A DNA stretch of 64,000 nucleotides from positions 4,713,063 through 4,777,062 of the forward strand of contig CM031873.1 of the NCBI GenBank assembly GCA_018697195.1, read 5' to 3'. The position numbers were made by a program, and so were the translations under genes. The notes under the pieces were generated by a model, which worked only from the letters and a program-made list of their open reading frames with translations, ran no database searches and was not told the origin of the DNA. Below are positions 1-12,500 of this stretch, one piece after another. Position 1 is the stretch's first letter, and each line of letters opens with the position of its first letter. Source of the stretch: Certhia americana (Eukaryota > Chordata > Aves > Passeriformes > Certhiidae).

Positions 1-130
1 TGTGGGAAACAACACTTTCCCAAAAAGCCTTTTGATTTCAAAATAGTCAAGTCTAACATGAATTCAGGAGGTTCAGTTTTGCATCCCTGTAAGTTGAAGT
101 TCCTAAGCTCACTCAGTGTGTTCTGTGCAG

Positions 131-3100
131 GCTCTGATCACCCAGACTCGGGCAAAGCAGGCAGCCACGATGAGTGAGGTGGAGTGGAGAGGGAGAACTG
201 TCCCAGTGAAGATTGACAAAGTGAGGATCTTCCTGCTGGGATTGGCTGACAATGAGGCAGCAATCACTCAGGTAACCCAGCAGTCCTCTCCATCCTGCCC
301 TTCTAACCATCCTCTTTCCTTCTGTGCAATACCTGGTAGCTGAACTAAAAGCTTTTTAGTAATCCCGTTTTTTGGGGGATTTTTTGGGGGGAAATTTGGG
401 GCTGGAAGGCTAAAGGTAAAAGTGGGGGAATGCTGATTGTAACCCAAAGCTGCAGGGTCAGCTGGGGATAGCTCTCACAGTCTGCTGAGTGGGGTAGTCT
501 GGGAGATCTGTTCTGAGTATTCCTGCTCCTTGGAACATTCTGTGCTGCCTTGCAGCAGCAGGGTGATAACTGTTATTACTAGTAAATCACTTGGAAATGA
601 AGGTTACATTTTTAAGAGTAACTGGTTTTGAATTACCCTTCTAATTTCTTTAAGCATGTTGTTCAAATCCTCCAACTTCAGAGTAGCCAAAACAAGAACG
701 ATATATATTGGCCATGGGTTTTTTTTCAGCAACAAATAGAAATTTGCCAATAGCAGGTACTATGAGATCTATTTCACTTTATTATTGACTTATGGAAATC
801 TTCAAAAGCAGGAAGTGAATTAACGAATGTTAGGATATAAATCAATTTCACGTATAATGGTTCTAAAACACTACATAGAATCATGGAATATCCTGAGTTG
901 GAAAGGACTCACAAGGATCATTGAAGTCCAGCTCACTGAAACTTGCAGTGGCACATATTATGCATGTCTTTAGTATTGTAGTCAAGTTTTCCACGTGTAG
1001 TTTTTTCCTTGGAAGTGGTGACCAGGTGGGGTATCCTGCTTTTCAGTGGCTGCATACACACTCCGAGTTTGAAAAGGCAGTGAAAGGATCTTCAGTAACA
1101 ACTCTTGCCACTAAAAATGGATTTTTTGCAGCATTAAGATCTTTTTATCACCAGGAGAATAATAATAATAAATAAAAATATAAATGATAAAACAAAAAAC
1201 CCTACAGAGGGGTAAGACCAGAGCAGGGGATAGTGGTAAGAAAAGTGTGAGTAGGATAAACAGAATGTGGCTGGGTGGGAAACCTGATTGTTACTCATAA
1301 TGTTAGGAATTGGACATTGCTGAATGGATTTGGTTTCAGGAAGCACATAAGTGTGGCCAGGAGGTGGAAGTACAGCTCAGAGTTCCCTCATTTAACTTCC
1401 ATCCTGACAGCTGACAGTTGGACTTTTTCAGTTTAATTGCTCTCTAAAGTAGTGGCAGAACAGCCTGAATTTGTTCTCATTCCTGGGAAGGTCTGACTAA
1501 TCAGAGGAGTGGAGTGGACTGGTGAGAGCTGAGCATGCAGCAGCACTATTTGCATTCCCAGAGGGTTAAAACTTGCCCTTTTTGGCAGCAGTTCTGGAGT
1601 TGTGTCAGCTGTGATGGGCAGTCCAACTTCAGGTTGAATGAATTGTGCTTCCTGGGATCTTTGGCACCTTTCTGCTCATCTTCACTGAGCTGAAACCCTG
1701 ACATTAACAGCAGTGCTCTGCAGGTTTTAATTAGGAGTAAAACCAGTCTGTTTTGTGTAAAAATTGAGTCTCCCAGTGCAATTATACTATTGTCTTTGGT
1801 GCCTTATTGGTAATGGGAGGAACTGAACAAATAAGCCAAACTGAAACAAGATTCCAGGTTTAAAATTGCTTGTGTCAGTCCTTCTGTAGATTTGAAGGCA
1901 TGACTTTGGGGGCCCATTGGCTCTCACCAGGTAGAAGTGACAAGGCTGCAGGGCAGCATGACACAGGTGTGCTCCTACCTGGTATTTCCTCAAGGATTCT
2001 GTGCTCAGCTCTAGATTGCAGCAAGAATGGGTGGTAATAACTGTCAAGAGATGTTACATAGTGGTTTAGACCAAAGAAAACCTGACAGCTGAGCACTCCC
2101 CACTTTTGCAGTTGGGTTCTGTGGGATTGGTTTCTGTGAACCCTCTAGGATGAAGCTGTGCAGTTCTGTCAGGACAGTTGAATCACCAGCTGTAGCACTT
2201 GTTTCTCAGTGCTATGAGCTGATATCTCCCAAATCAGAACATGTGTATTTATGCACAGAATCAGCTTAAGGAGTTTTTGCTTGGAAAGGAAAGCCTTTGT
2301 TTCGTTGCAGGGCCCAGCCCTTGCCCTCTTTGTGCCTGAATGATGATCTAGCCGTGTCTGTTTTCATTTTTGTGCTTACAGTGAAATTGCTGTGCTGCTC
2401 TGGGTGAGGTTGAGAATGCAGTCAGACTCGCCTCTGGTTATTCTCAGGAGTCAGTCCCACCTTAAAAATTCCCACAGCAAAAATTAAAAATAAAAAAAAC
2501 TAAACCCAAAAAACTGCCTCCATTACAGGATACCTGAGGCTTTGTGAGGGAGTAAAAATACCATTACTGATTGGGTCTGCAAATGTGGGAAGTGGAGAGG
2601 CAGAGATTGTAGAGTTGTACAGTAGAGAAACAAATGAGCATGGTTTTAGAGAGTTTTTTATTCATTAGGACTACGGCAAATTTAGTGCAGCAAAGCTCAT
2701 GTTCCACTGTTAGATGACATGGGAATAGTAGAAAGTGGTGCTGGTGCTCTTGGATTCTCCTTCAATCACTGAGGCTGAGGTTTGCTTGAGAGTAGCTTTT
2801 CTTACTGAATCAATGAGTCTTGCAATCTCCACCTGGTTTACTTCTCAGTATCTGAATAAAGGCTGAGTTTGGGTTTGGGAGCTTGTTTAATTGAGTACAC
2901 AATATGCCAATAAATTAGGCAGAGATCAGGCTTCAACTTGTTTTTGAAAAGTTGTTTTCAAGTTCTGGGTTTTGGGGCAGAAGGCCAAAAGCTGCTTCAA
3001 TTTTTTTTAACGAAACTTATGGCGACAGCAGAAAAGCACTCGGTCACTCCTGCTGCTAAAATATAGGGTTACTCTAAAAAAATGCTTCAAACAAGCAAAT

Positions 3101-6100
3101 TATTGCCACTGTGAGCATTGCTAGAGTGGGAGTGGAGGAAAGATAATCATCTGCATGTTCTTACCACATGGGAAAAATTAAATCAGCATAATAAGAGCTG
3201 TCTGCATTGGTAGTTTGCCAGTTCAGGACTGCTCAGCTCTTCTGTTGCTGCGCCTTTCCCACAGTGCAGTGAAGCCTCAGTTCAGGGAGCAGTGCAGGTG
3301 CCATCCAGGAAGGGAAGGGACTTGCTGGGAAGGAAGGTAACTGGTGCAGGAGTGAGGCCATGAGCTAGGCCTTCACTGCTGTTCAGTTCTCAGCATTGAC
3401 CCCATTCCCCATGATTTCTGGCAGATTTCCCCTAAGAATGTGCTGCAGATTGGAGTTTTAACTACTCATGGACCTTAAAGACGTAATTTGGGAGAAACTG
3501 TGTTTAATCTCCTTAGTTAATTCATGCATCATACAAAAATTTCTGGTTTCTGATCTGTCTTGAATCTCCTTTGCTCTTAGGCAGAAAATGAGGAGACAAA
3601 AGAACGTTTGTTTGAGTCTCTACTCAGTGAGTGCAGAGATGCCATTCAGGCTGTTCGGGAAGAATTGAAACCAGACCAGGTAAGCAGCAAACATCACTTT
3701 CTACTTCCAGTGACACCATGTTTCGTTGGAGCTGATCTAGTGTTAAACTTGCTGGGATTTCTTTAATAAAGAGCTGCAAAATTTGAATTTATTCTCTTCA
3801 GAACCTGAGTGGGGAATAGCAGTGGAGAAGCCCTCCATCTTTTGCCTAGAAACCTGTTATAGTTTCCATGGTTTATCCAGACCTTGAGTTGTTCTGTGTT
3901 TTTCATCCCTTGGCTGCCAGTTTTCAGTAAGTCATGCAGTGTTTTGTCTCCATTGCCCACAGAAGCAGCGAGAACACTCTCTGGAAAATGATTCTGGGAA
4001 GGTGTCCAACATCCAGTACTTACACAGGTAATAGGCAAACATTGCTGCCAGTGCCAATGTGAAGAAGCCATGTTCTTATGTCAAGATTTTATTTTTGTTT
4101 GGTTTTGTTTTATGGGGTTTTTATTCCAGGCCTCTGGGATCCCAAAAGATGACTGTACAGATAAGGATCTGATTCAGGGCAGCTTTGTAAACATTTTACT
4201 CCAGATTCTCACGTTAACCTTTCAGGTGTTTTTCCACCACAGCTCAGAAATCAGAGTAATGTCCAAGTAGTTCTGACAGTGCTGATGGAATTTCTCTTCT
4301 TATTTTGACAGTTACTTGACCTATATCAAGCTGTCCACAGCCATCAAACGCAACGAGAGCATGGCCAAGTCCCTGCAGAAGGCCCTGCTGCAGCAGCAGC
4401 GCTCTGATGAGGATGGCAAACGCTCCCCACGGCCACAGGACCTCATCCGCCTCTATGACATCATCCTGCAGGTAGTGCTGAGAAAACACAGCCAACTCTC
4501 CAGTCTAACCAGAGAACTTTGGTACGAGACGTTATTGTAGAAATACAGCACTGTAAGTGAACTACCGTGAAGTCTGAAGAGTAGCTGAGTACCTTCAGGT
4601 ACCTCAGAGATGTTCAACATCTGCGTGAAACAAAAAAAAAACCTCTTTTAGCTAGAGCAGAACCTGCTGCTTGAATGGAAGTCCTTTGTTGTGCAGTCTA
4701 ATACAGTTTTAAAATAGTCTTTCTGACTCTTGTGCAGCACCCTTAGAGCTGCCTTAGTTTCTGCTAGCCAGGGAAAGTAGAAGCTAAAAATACTTCATAA
4801 GCAGGTTCTCAGTTTCTCCCATAATTTTGCAGTTAACTGAGGGAGCCTGTGGCTGAAGCAGTTGTGAATGGGAGAGGGAAATGCCTTATGAAAGAATATG
4901 AAATCTAAGGAGCCTTTGTCCTAATTCCTGTTTGTGTCAGGAAGTCTGTCCTGAGGGCAACTTGCACAAGTTTCAATGAGAGTCCTTCACAAGGTTAGAA
5001 AATTGATAATTAGAGAACTGGAAACTATTTCCCTGGGAGTGTTGTGTTGACCTGTCAAAAACAGGCAGTTTTCTCTTAGACCAGCAGATTCCAGAGGAAG
5101 GCAATGCCTGCACTTGTTATTCTGACTCTCTTTTGCACAGAACCTTGTGGAACTGACACAACTTCCTGGCCTAGAAGAGGACAAGAACTTCCAAAAGGAG
5201 ATTGGATTGAAGACACTCGTGTACAAAGCTTACAGGTGACTGAGAAACAGCCAGGTTTTGGTTAGCACACGTGACACCTTCAGAAGTTGTAATTCCACAG
5301 CTCTGTGTGCTGTGCAGGCCTTTGATGCAGTTTCCTCTGGTTTTGAGACTGGTTCCTAAAGGGAAGCTGCCCAGTGCCACTTAAGGATATCTCCTATTGT
5401 CAGTCATTTCAGTTGGCAAAAGGTGTGGATAATAAACACGTCAGGAATGCTCTCTTGACTGTTGCAGGTGTTTCTTCATTGCCCAATCCTATGTCCTGGT
5501 AAAGAAGTGGAGTGAGGCCCTTGTGTTGTACGAGAGGGTGCTGAAATATGCCCGTGAGGTTCAGTCAGGAGCTGGAGCTCACAGGAACAGTTTGAAGGTA
5601 GGAACCAAGTCCCGAAGCTGAAGTTTTATGAAGTCCCACTATTTATTGTTAATTAGGTGCCAGGCCATTACTATTCAAGACTGATCTTTAAGAAGGGAGA
5701 AGGATAATGTTCATTATAGCAGAGCCTTTCTAGTGACATGGGAACACTTCACCTGCCCACTCTCTTGGAGGAGGGACTGACTTGCACCAACTCTAAAACA
5801 ATTTACCACTTTTTCTCACCTGTGCATTTTCTCTTGTACGACTTCTGTAGTGTCTGAAGCACAATGCTGTAGCTTTTCCCCTTCTGGGAAAGCTCATCAA
5901 CACTAGGAGTTAATTTCTTAGTTCTTACTCTCTGGTTTTACCTTTGCTTTGACTCTTAGACTGGCACATTTCAGGCTCTCAAATAATTTTCTTTAATGCT
6001 CTAGGAGCTGCCTGATGTTCAGGATCTCATCACTCAAGTCAATGCAGAGAAGTATTCCTTGCAAGCAGCAGCTATTTTAGGTGAGTAACACAGATAGACT

Positions 6101-7607
6101 AGAACTCTGCTCTAATGTATCTTGACTAAAGCCCCTGCAGCTGTTTCATTCCTTTTATTTGATTTCTGAAGTTCCAAATGATTTTCTGTCACCATTCACA
6201 TGGGCTCTGGAATAGTACTTTTTCCCCCCAGTTCTAGCTGCTTCTAGCTGTGTGTAGTGCAGGTAGGCAGACAGTGACTGGACATTGGCTTCTTGCTCCC
6301 TGCCCAGAGATGTTAAAACCCTTCCAGGGGATGTGTGGCCAGTTTGGGAACCTGCACGGAACAGTTTAGTGTTTCATTTTTTTGCTGCAAACACTTTGGC
6401 CTTACTCATCCCAATTTTGCCTGGCTGGTCGAACTACTAAGAATAGGGAGAGCAGTGATGTTCTCTCTGTCAGTGTCAGCCTGGTCAACAGAACTTTGGG
6501 GGATGGATGAACTTTGTGATTTCTTGGGCTGCTGTTTTTGCTGTCCCTGCTGCTGGAAATCCAGGACAAGGAGTGTTTTGCCCCTTTTATTGCCTTAATG
6601 TTGCTTTAACACACCCCTCCGGAGTCTTCTCTTCCTCTTCTGCTGTGTGCCTCACTCAGAGTCTGTGCTGCTTTCCAGACCTTCTCATGACAGTGAGAAG
6701 GAGAAGCTCCACTGCTGCAGGGCTGTGTTGGCTGTAGATGAGTGTGTGTGGTGTTTACCCTAAAAATCAAGTTGATTCTGCTGAAAATAGTGTCCTGTGC
6801 ATCCCAGAGAGCAAGGATCATGGCTAAGCTTGGAGCTGAGACAATCTTACTCTACACCAAGGTCAAGCCTGTTATTCTTAACCCCTTTTGTTCAATTTTG
6901 CAGATGCAAATGATCCTCATGAGACGGAGTCTCCATCTCAGGTCAAGGATGGCAAGGTAAGAGCCAAGAGATCAGGAAAATTCCAGCTGTGCTCTTAATG
7001 ACCATCACCTTTATCCTGTTACCTGAGTGTCTCTCTCACAACACAAGAAATGTCACATTAATCAGGATTTGGTCATGACTGGTGTATTTAGGAGATTTTA
7101 TTAGACTTGGTGCTGAAGGAACCTGGCACAGTGGAGTAGGGGCTGAGAGGCTGCTTGCAGCTTTCTTTATTTAGCTTTCTCTCTGCACATGGGAGGGTTT
7201 TCCTGCAGAGATCCTGCAGCTGTGCTTTGACACGAGGTTAAATCGTTTTCAGAGTCCCCAGAGGCCTCACAAGGGAGCTTGAACTTCTCTTGTCTCAGTT
7301 GCTGCTCAGTGCTGTTTGATGTTTGACCCTTTTGATGTGACTGGAATTTAATTTGTGTCCCTGCCTCGGTCTCTTGCAGCCACTCTCGGAACGGTTTGAG
7401 ACTTTCTGCCTGGATCCTTCCCTGGTCAGCAAGCAAGTCAGCCTCGTGCACTTCCCACCAGGATTCCAGCCCATTCCATGCAAACCCTTGTTCTTTGACC
7501 TGGCCCTTAACCATGTTGCTTTCCCACCTCTGGAGGACAAGGTGGAGCAGAAGGCCAAGAGTGGCCTCACAGGATATATAAAGGGCATTTTTGGATTCAA
7601 AAGTTAA
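131..7607 (+). CDS. SRP68: SRP68, signal recognition particle 68 kDa subunit (3' part, last nine coding exons)
   Basis: SRP68 binds SRP RNA and, through its C-terminal part, SRP72; together they support elongation arrest and ER targeting of signal-peptide proteins. Exons read here: 131-271, 3581-3679, 3963-4027, 4312-4471, 5141-5235, 5468-5597, 6005-6080, 6904-6956, 7380-7607 (stop TAA 7605-7607). All have AG/GT borders and phases that join cleanly, giving 348 residues, which corresponds to roughly the last 55% of the ~627-aa vertebrate protein. Recognisable stretches are ALITQTRAKQAATMSEVEW, the SYLTYIKLSTAIKRNE block, the LIRLYDIIL helix and the highly conserved C-terminal end GYIKGIFGF. 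The N-terminal RNA-binding half lies upstream of the window. No break or missing residue is seen. EVPL follows in the same orientation 10 kb downstream. Identification is by sequence recognition plus conserved synteny. Confidence 0.95.
272..3580 (+). other. SRP68 intron without recognised gene
   Basis: This 3.3-kb intron carries one short CR1 fragment (874-936), a short AAT-rich simple stretch near 1156-1180 and an A-rich run near 2480-2515. No conserved open frame or RNA gene was recognised. Confidence 0.6.
874..936 (-). repeat. CR1 LINE 3'-end fragment
   Basis: The plus strand reads AGAATCATGGAAT, then GAGTTGGAAAGGACTC and a GATCATTGAAGTCCA-like stretch. This is the reverse complement of the 3' end of chicken repeat 1 elements, so the fragment lies in minus orientation. 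Only about 60 bp are recognisable. CR1 is the dominant LINE of birds, so it supports an avian origin. Confidence 0.75.
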
Positions 7608-8690
7608 CCAGGACCCCCAGAGGAACAGAGGTTTTATTCTGTATTGAAGGAAAAGCTCCAAGAGGTTCTAGGACACAAATACCTGCACCTGACACCAACT
7701 GAGGGAAGTTCTACCATCTCTCCTCCCTTGTGTCCTGTGTTCATGTCTGTGCACACACATTCTCTCCCAGTGTATTAAAAACAAACAATTACTCAGAAAC
7801 AAACATACACTATAAATAGCTGAAAATAACCTGGAGCACAGAGAAATTCCTTTCTGCTTGGAGAAGTTTTGTGATCAGTGACCTGTCCAGGGCTGGTACA
7901 CATCTACTTACCATGGACCAGAGCACAGATACAATTTGATTCCTGTCTCTGACCCATTATTTGACACTATATTTTGGTTTTTTGGTCTAAAAATTGGGCT
8001 GTAGTTGGGAAACTGAGGCAGAAGTAGATGCAGAACTAAACCAGCAAGGCAAGGCTCCCACACAGTGGCTGTGGAACAGTAGCCAAGGGGGCAACTTCTT
8101 CCCTCTCACCCCAGAAATCTCTGTATTTTTTAAGACTGTAACATTCAGAAATGACAAAATAGAGCCTCTTTTCCTTATCAGTAAGGATGGCAAACGTCAA
8201 ATATTGATGGTTACTCCTGCTGTGGTGGTGAATTTGTACTCTGGGCCAACAGCACCCTTCTTTATTCATACACACACTTTGTTAAATACCTAAATACAGT
8301 ATAGAACCTATTCCTGAAAGTATTTTCCTGGGAAAATAGCTTCATGAGTGGCTTTAGAAATAGCTACTTGCTCTTCTTGGGAAGTTGGGTCTCTTGGTGT
8401 TCGTTTTGTCTCTGATCTAAACCTTGCCTGGAAACAAGATGATCTTTTTCTGGAGTTCATCTGTTGCTTTGTTTCTTGTCCCTGGTCGGTAGCTACACCT
8501 GAAATGAGGGATAAGGAACAGGAGACCAGTAGGTTTGTGAGTGATATTTCATTTCTGTCGTGCCAGACAGCATTTTTTATAAAGCACCCAGGTGCCACGG
8601 GATTGGGCGCTTCGAAAGTGCAGATAATTTCATAATTGTGATTACTTCAACAGGAAAAAAACCCACAGTACATGGGCAGAACTGTTCCTA

Positions 8691-8696
8691 AATAAA
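8691..8696 (+). terminator. proximal polyadenylation signal candidate of SRP68
   Basis: Canonical AATAAA 1.1 kb after the SRP68 stop codon. It is the first full AATAAA in the 3' UTR. Confidence 0.4.
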
Positions 8697-9516
8697 GCAT
8701 TTGGAGGATTCCACCAGCACTGTGTGAGTTTTCACTCAGCCTGTAGCTGGCAGGTGAAGCAACAGTTTGTTCTGGTTGTCTGGACTAAGTGTTTTCTCTC
8801 CTTTTTAGGCATTGAATTTAAGGTTGAAAACTGAAGGACTGTTTTGAATTATTGGGGTTTTGTTGTAATGGGAATTTTTCTTGCAAGGTGCATGTCAGAA
8901 GAATGGGGGGAATTAACAATTCTCATTATTTTAATATGAATGATCCCTTTGTTCCAAGATAATCTGATTTGTGAGTTCTCAAAGTACAGAGGGACTGTGT
9001 GCTCAGAAAGAGGTGGGAGGAGGAGGAACTTGTGTTTAATTTTTGCAACATGGAAACAATGAAAATTTCTGGTGTTGTAGCAAATTCCTTTTGCTTCTGG
9101 GCTCCAGGGGCATTTTACAGAAGAAAAGGAATTGTACATGTGAAAGAAATATGGAAGACTTTATTAATCAGATGGCATTTTCCAGAAAACTGGGTCTTGA
9201 CTGGCAGCTTTCCTTTCCCCACAAAGCCAATTTCCTTTTAGGCAAGGAAAGGCTCACAATGATTAGGTCCCTGTCCAGCTGAGCTGCTTTTCTCAGCTTT
9301 TGGATCAAATCTCAGAAATGTTCTCCTTTAGTCTGCACCAAACTCTTGCTTTCCTTCCAGAGATCTGTGTTGTGCCTGGATTGATTCCAGGGAAACTCCT
9401 ACTGTGGCCACTTTCTAGTTACAGTAACAAAAACCTAAGAGCAATTGGCCTCTTTTCTGCCAAACATCTTTTGACAGATAACTGATGAGTTGAACGCAGA
9501 TAAGAAATTTGAAAAC

Positions 9517-9522
9517 AATAAA
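9517..9522 (+). terminator. distal polyadenylation signal candidate of SRP68
   Basis: Canonical AATAAA followed within about 30 bases by TG-rich sequence (GAGGCGTGTAGTTTGT), which fits a downstream cleavage-stimulating element. This context is better than that of the proximal site. Confidence 0.5.
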
Positions 9523-9539
9523 GTTTTATTCCTGACCTC

Positions 9540-12500
9540 TGAGGCGTGTAGTTTGTATTAGGAACACTGAGCACTCTTTGCCTCCTAAGCACTCAGAGGA
9601 TCGAGGTCACACCATCACCTGGGGCTACTGAACCCCTGGAGTATGGCCACTTAGCTCTGGAGGAGGATCTTCTGCCCCAAGGCTCAGATAACACCGCTCT
9701 GAGGTGACTTGTTTGTTTTGGTGTAATGTTACTAGAAAGTGAATGGAGTGGGGTTTGTGAGCAGTAGTGTGGCTTAAATCATGGAAGGTGCTGATGAGGC
9801 TCAGGAAAAGAAACTTAAAAATGTAAAGAAGGGAACAAAATTGTTATTGAAGTCACCTGTATGATGCAGGCCAGCCCAGACTGACAAAACAGCCTTTTAG
9901 GCCAGCACTGGAGCCTGGGCTGGCACAGGTGAGGCTCATGGAGCTGCAGGGGGACAGGGCAGGCAGGTGAAGTGTCTGATGTGCAGAACAAACCAATTCC
10001 CCTGGGCCTGCCCAGGTGCTGGGCATGGAACAGCCAGGGCCAGGTGCAGAGCGCTGGCTTGGGGGACTTGGGCCTTCCTTATGCACTGCTCTTTCATCAC
10101 TGTTCCTTTAAAGTGCTTGTGCTCTTTCCATGAATTAATTGGCAAGGAGGCCACATGATTGCCCTCAAAACAGGAAACTCCAGCAGAATGGTCAAGAGGA
10201 TTGCTTTCAATCAACTTTTCATATGGAGTATCTTTGGGAGCAGCACTGGAATTTTAATTACAGGCTGGTCTAGCTGTGCCTGGTACCATTGCATCTATTA
10301 AAACAGGAATGAGATGTTCATCATGGCCCTCACCATCAGCAGTGACAGACCAGTGTCTGAGCAATGTTTATTTCTGGTTGTGCACTCTGAGAGGTCTTGA
10401 GACAGCACACGGGTCTCAAAGGCCTCCTGGGGGACAGAAGTGAGGAGCATGAGGCAAACTGGACAGTGAAAGAACTGAAAGGTGGCACAGGGGATTGTAA
10501 CAACCTGACCTGGGAACTCCTAAATAACTGAAAAACCCTTTGAAAAAAGGGTTGGGGGTATTTTAAACAAGGGATTGTGTTGCTAGAAAATTGTTGGCTA
10601 ATCCAAGCTGCTCCAGCTGTAGGAGATCCCAGGTGAGCACTGTCAGGAGTTCGCTGTGGCTTTTGTGGCTGTCTCTGGAGCAGCAGGTTGTAGGTTTGGC
10701 TGGCAGGTGCTGAATTGAGGAGTGGGAAGTCGCTCTCCAACTGCAGTGGGAGTAGAATTCATCCCTGGGAGAAGATAAATCTGCTGAGGGGTTTCCGTGC
10801 TCCCTGACAGCTCTTGTGAACTGCCCTGTCAGCAGAGGTACCCTGTGGGCTGCAGCTGGGGTGTAATTGAGGTGATACTGACTCTCTGTGGCTGCTCCTC
10901 TTTCTTCAGGATGAGATTGCTGTTTTCAAACAAGAACAGTTGGAGGTCGGTTTTCCTGCCAAGCAAAAGCCCTTTGTGAGCCGGCTGGGAGGGAGGGATG
11001 TGTGGTGGGATGCCGGCAGAGTCGGGCTGGGAGCAGCCGCTGTGCTCGGGCTGTCCTGGGGCTGCGGCAGGGCAGCACCAGCTCTCCCGGCTGCTCTGCC
11101 CTCTCCTCCCTCTCTGCTCCGGGCTGAGGAAATGCTGGGACTGCAGCTGAGACCCCGGGGTCTCTGCTCAAATCCCTCTCTCCTCCCTGGGAGCCGCCCT
11201 GGCACTCGCAGTGTTCAGCGGAGTGACTTCACACGGAACTGATCCCGCAGGTCTCCAGGCATCGACAGCCCAGGATCGTGCTGGGCTCTGGCGTCTGGGG
11301 CTCACCCAAACCACGCCGAGGGTGAGCAGCTTTGAGAAATGCAGCCCCTCCCTGCCTCTCTCCATTCGGGTGAGGTTTGACTGGCGCTGCTTTGTGCCTG
11401 AGCAGGGGCTCGGTCCTGCAAAACCACAGTGTGACAGCTGCTGTCACTTGGCTCTTGGGGAAGTGGATCACGGTGGGATTTGTGTGGCGACAAAGCAGGG
11501 AAGTCCTTGCTCGGGAGCATCCACCCCCGGAGTGTGCTCGCTCTGTGTTTGCTTTGGGGATTTGTGACCAGCAGCGCCCTGCTCGGTGCTGGTGCTCGGT
11601 TACAGCGTTAGAGCTGAGCCCAAGTGCAAACTCCGTGTGCGAGGCAGGAGGCTGTGTCCATCCCCAGCCCTTCCCTGGGCTGCTGCAAGGGACCGGTGGT
11701 GAAAATCTTCCCACCTCTGGCCTAAAGAGCAGTAATGGCTCGGAGCAGGAGGTTTAAAACCACTTTCAAAGGCTGTCATTTACGTGTCTGTTGTGTGCGG
11801 GTGGCCCTGGGCGCAGCTTTCATGTTCCCTAGTGCCACCCATTCAAATCCAGACCCAGGTCCGAGCATGCACTTGGCATTTCTAGGCACTGCCACATTGG
11901 GATCCATCAAACTCCTCCACTGCTTAGCACCCGAGGTGCTGCAGTTATTAAAGTCAAAATTCTTGCTCTGGAAATAATCTTGTCCTCGTTGGGCTGCAGG
12001 ACGTTTCTGACCATGCACAGCACAGACACGGCGCTTTGCCCCGGGCTCACACGCTGTGCATGAGGATTAGTGACTCCCATCCCTGCCCGTGGTCAGTCTA
12101 GAGAGCAATGCTGGGCTGTGGTGCCCGAATGACTAAAGAGCAGCATCAAAGCCTCTGCATTACCTTCAGTGCTTACCTTTTTCCACAGAAGCAGGAGAAC
12201 GTCTAATTTTCTCAGAGCGTCAAATTAAGTTGGGGAAGGTGAGGCTTTGCCACGCAGAATTAGCTGTGGCAGACACATTCATCCTGCTCTGGTCCCTGCC
12301 CATGACACAGAAGCACTTGCTGCTGAGTCAGGCAACTGCAGCTCACAATTGGTGATTTGCAGGAGGTTTGTGTGTGATTGAAAATCATTTAGGGCTCTGG
12401 GCTGGAGGCTGCAGTTTGGGGTATGAGCCCCTTGGCCCAAATGTTCTTGGCTGCTGCACCCTCTGCCCCCACAGATGGGTTGGGAGGTGTCTTGCAGGGC

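Larger units (their letters stand above)
7608..9537 (+). other. SRP68: SRP68 3' untranslated region and possible downstream exon sequence
   Basis: After the SRP68 stop there is no further coding signal. Canonical AATAAA hexamers lie at 8691-8696 and 9517-9522; either could end the transcript, giving a 3' UTR of about 1.1 or 1.9 kb. Open frames on either strand in this stretch show no recognisable protein. Confidence 0.55.

Noticed and set aside
7167..7661. 164-codon minus-strand frame over the last SRP68 exon
   Set aside because: It is a shadow of a conserved exon on the other strand, with no recognisable family.
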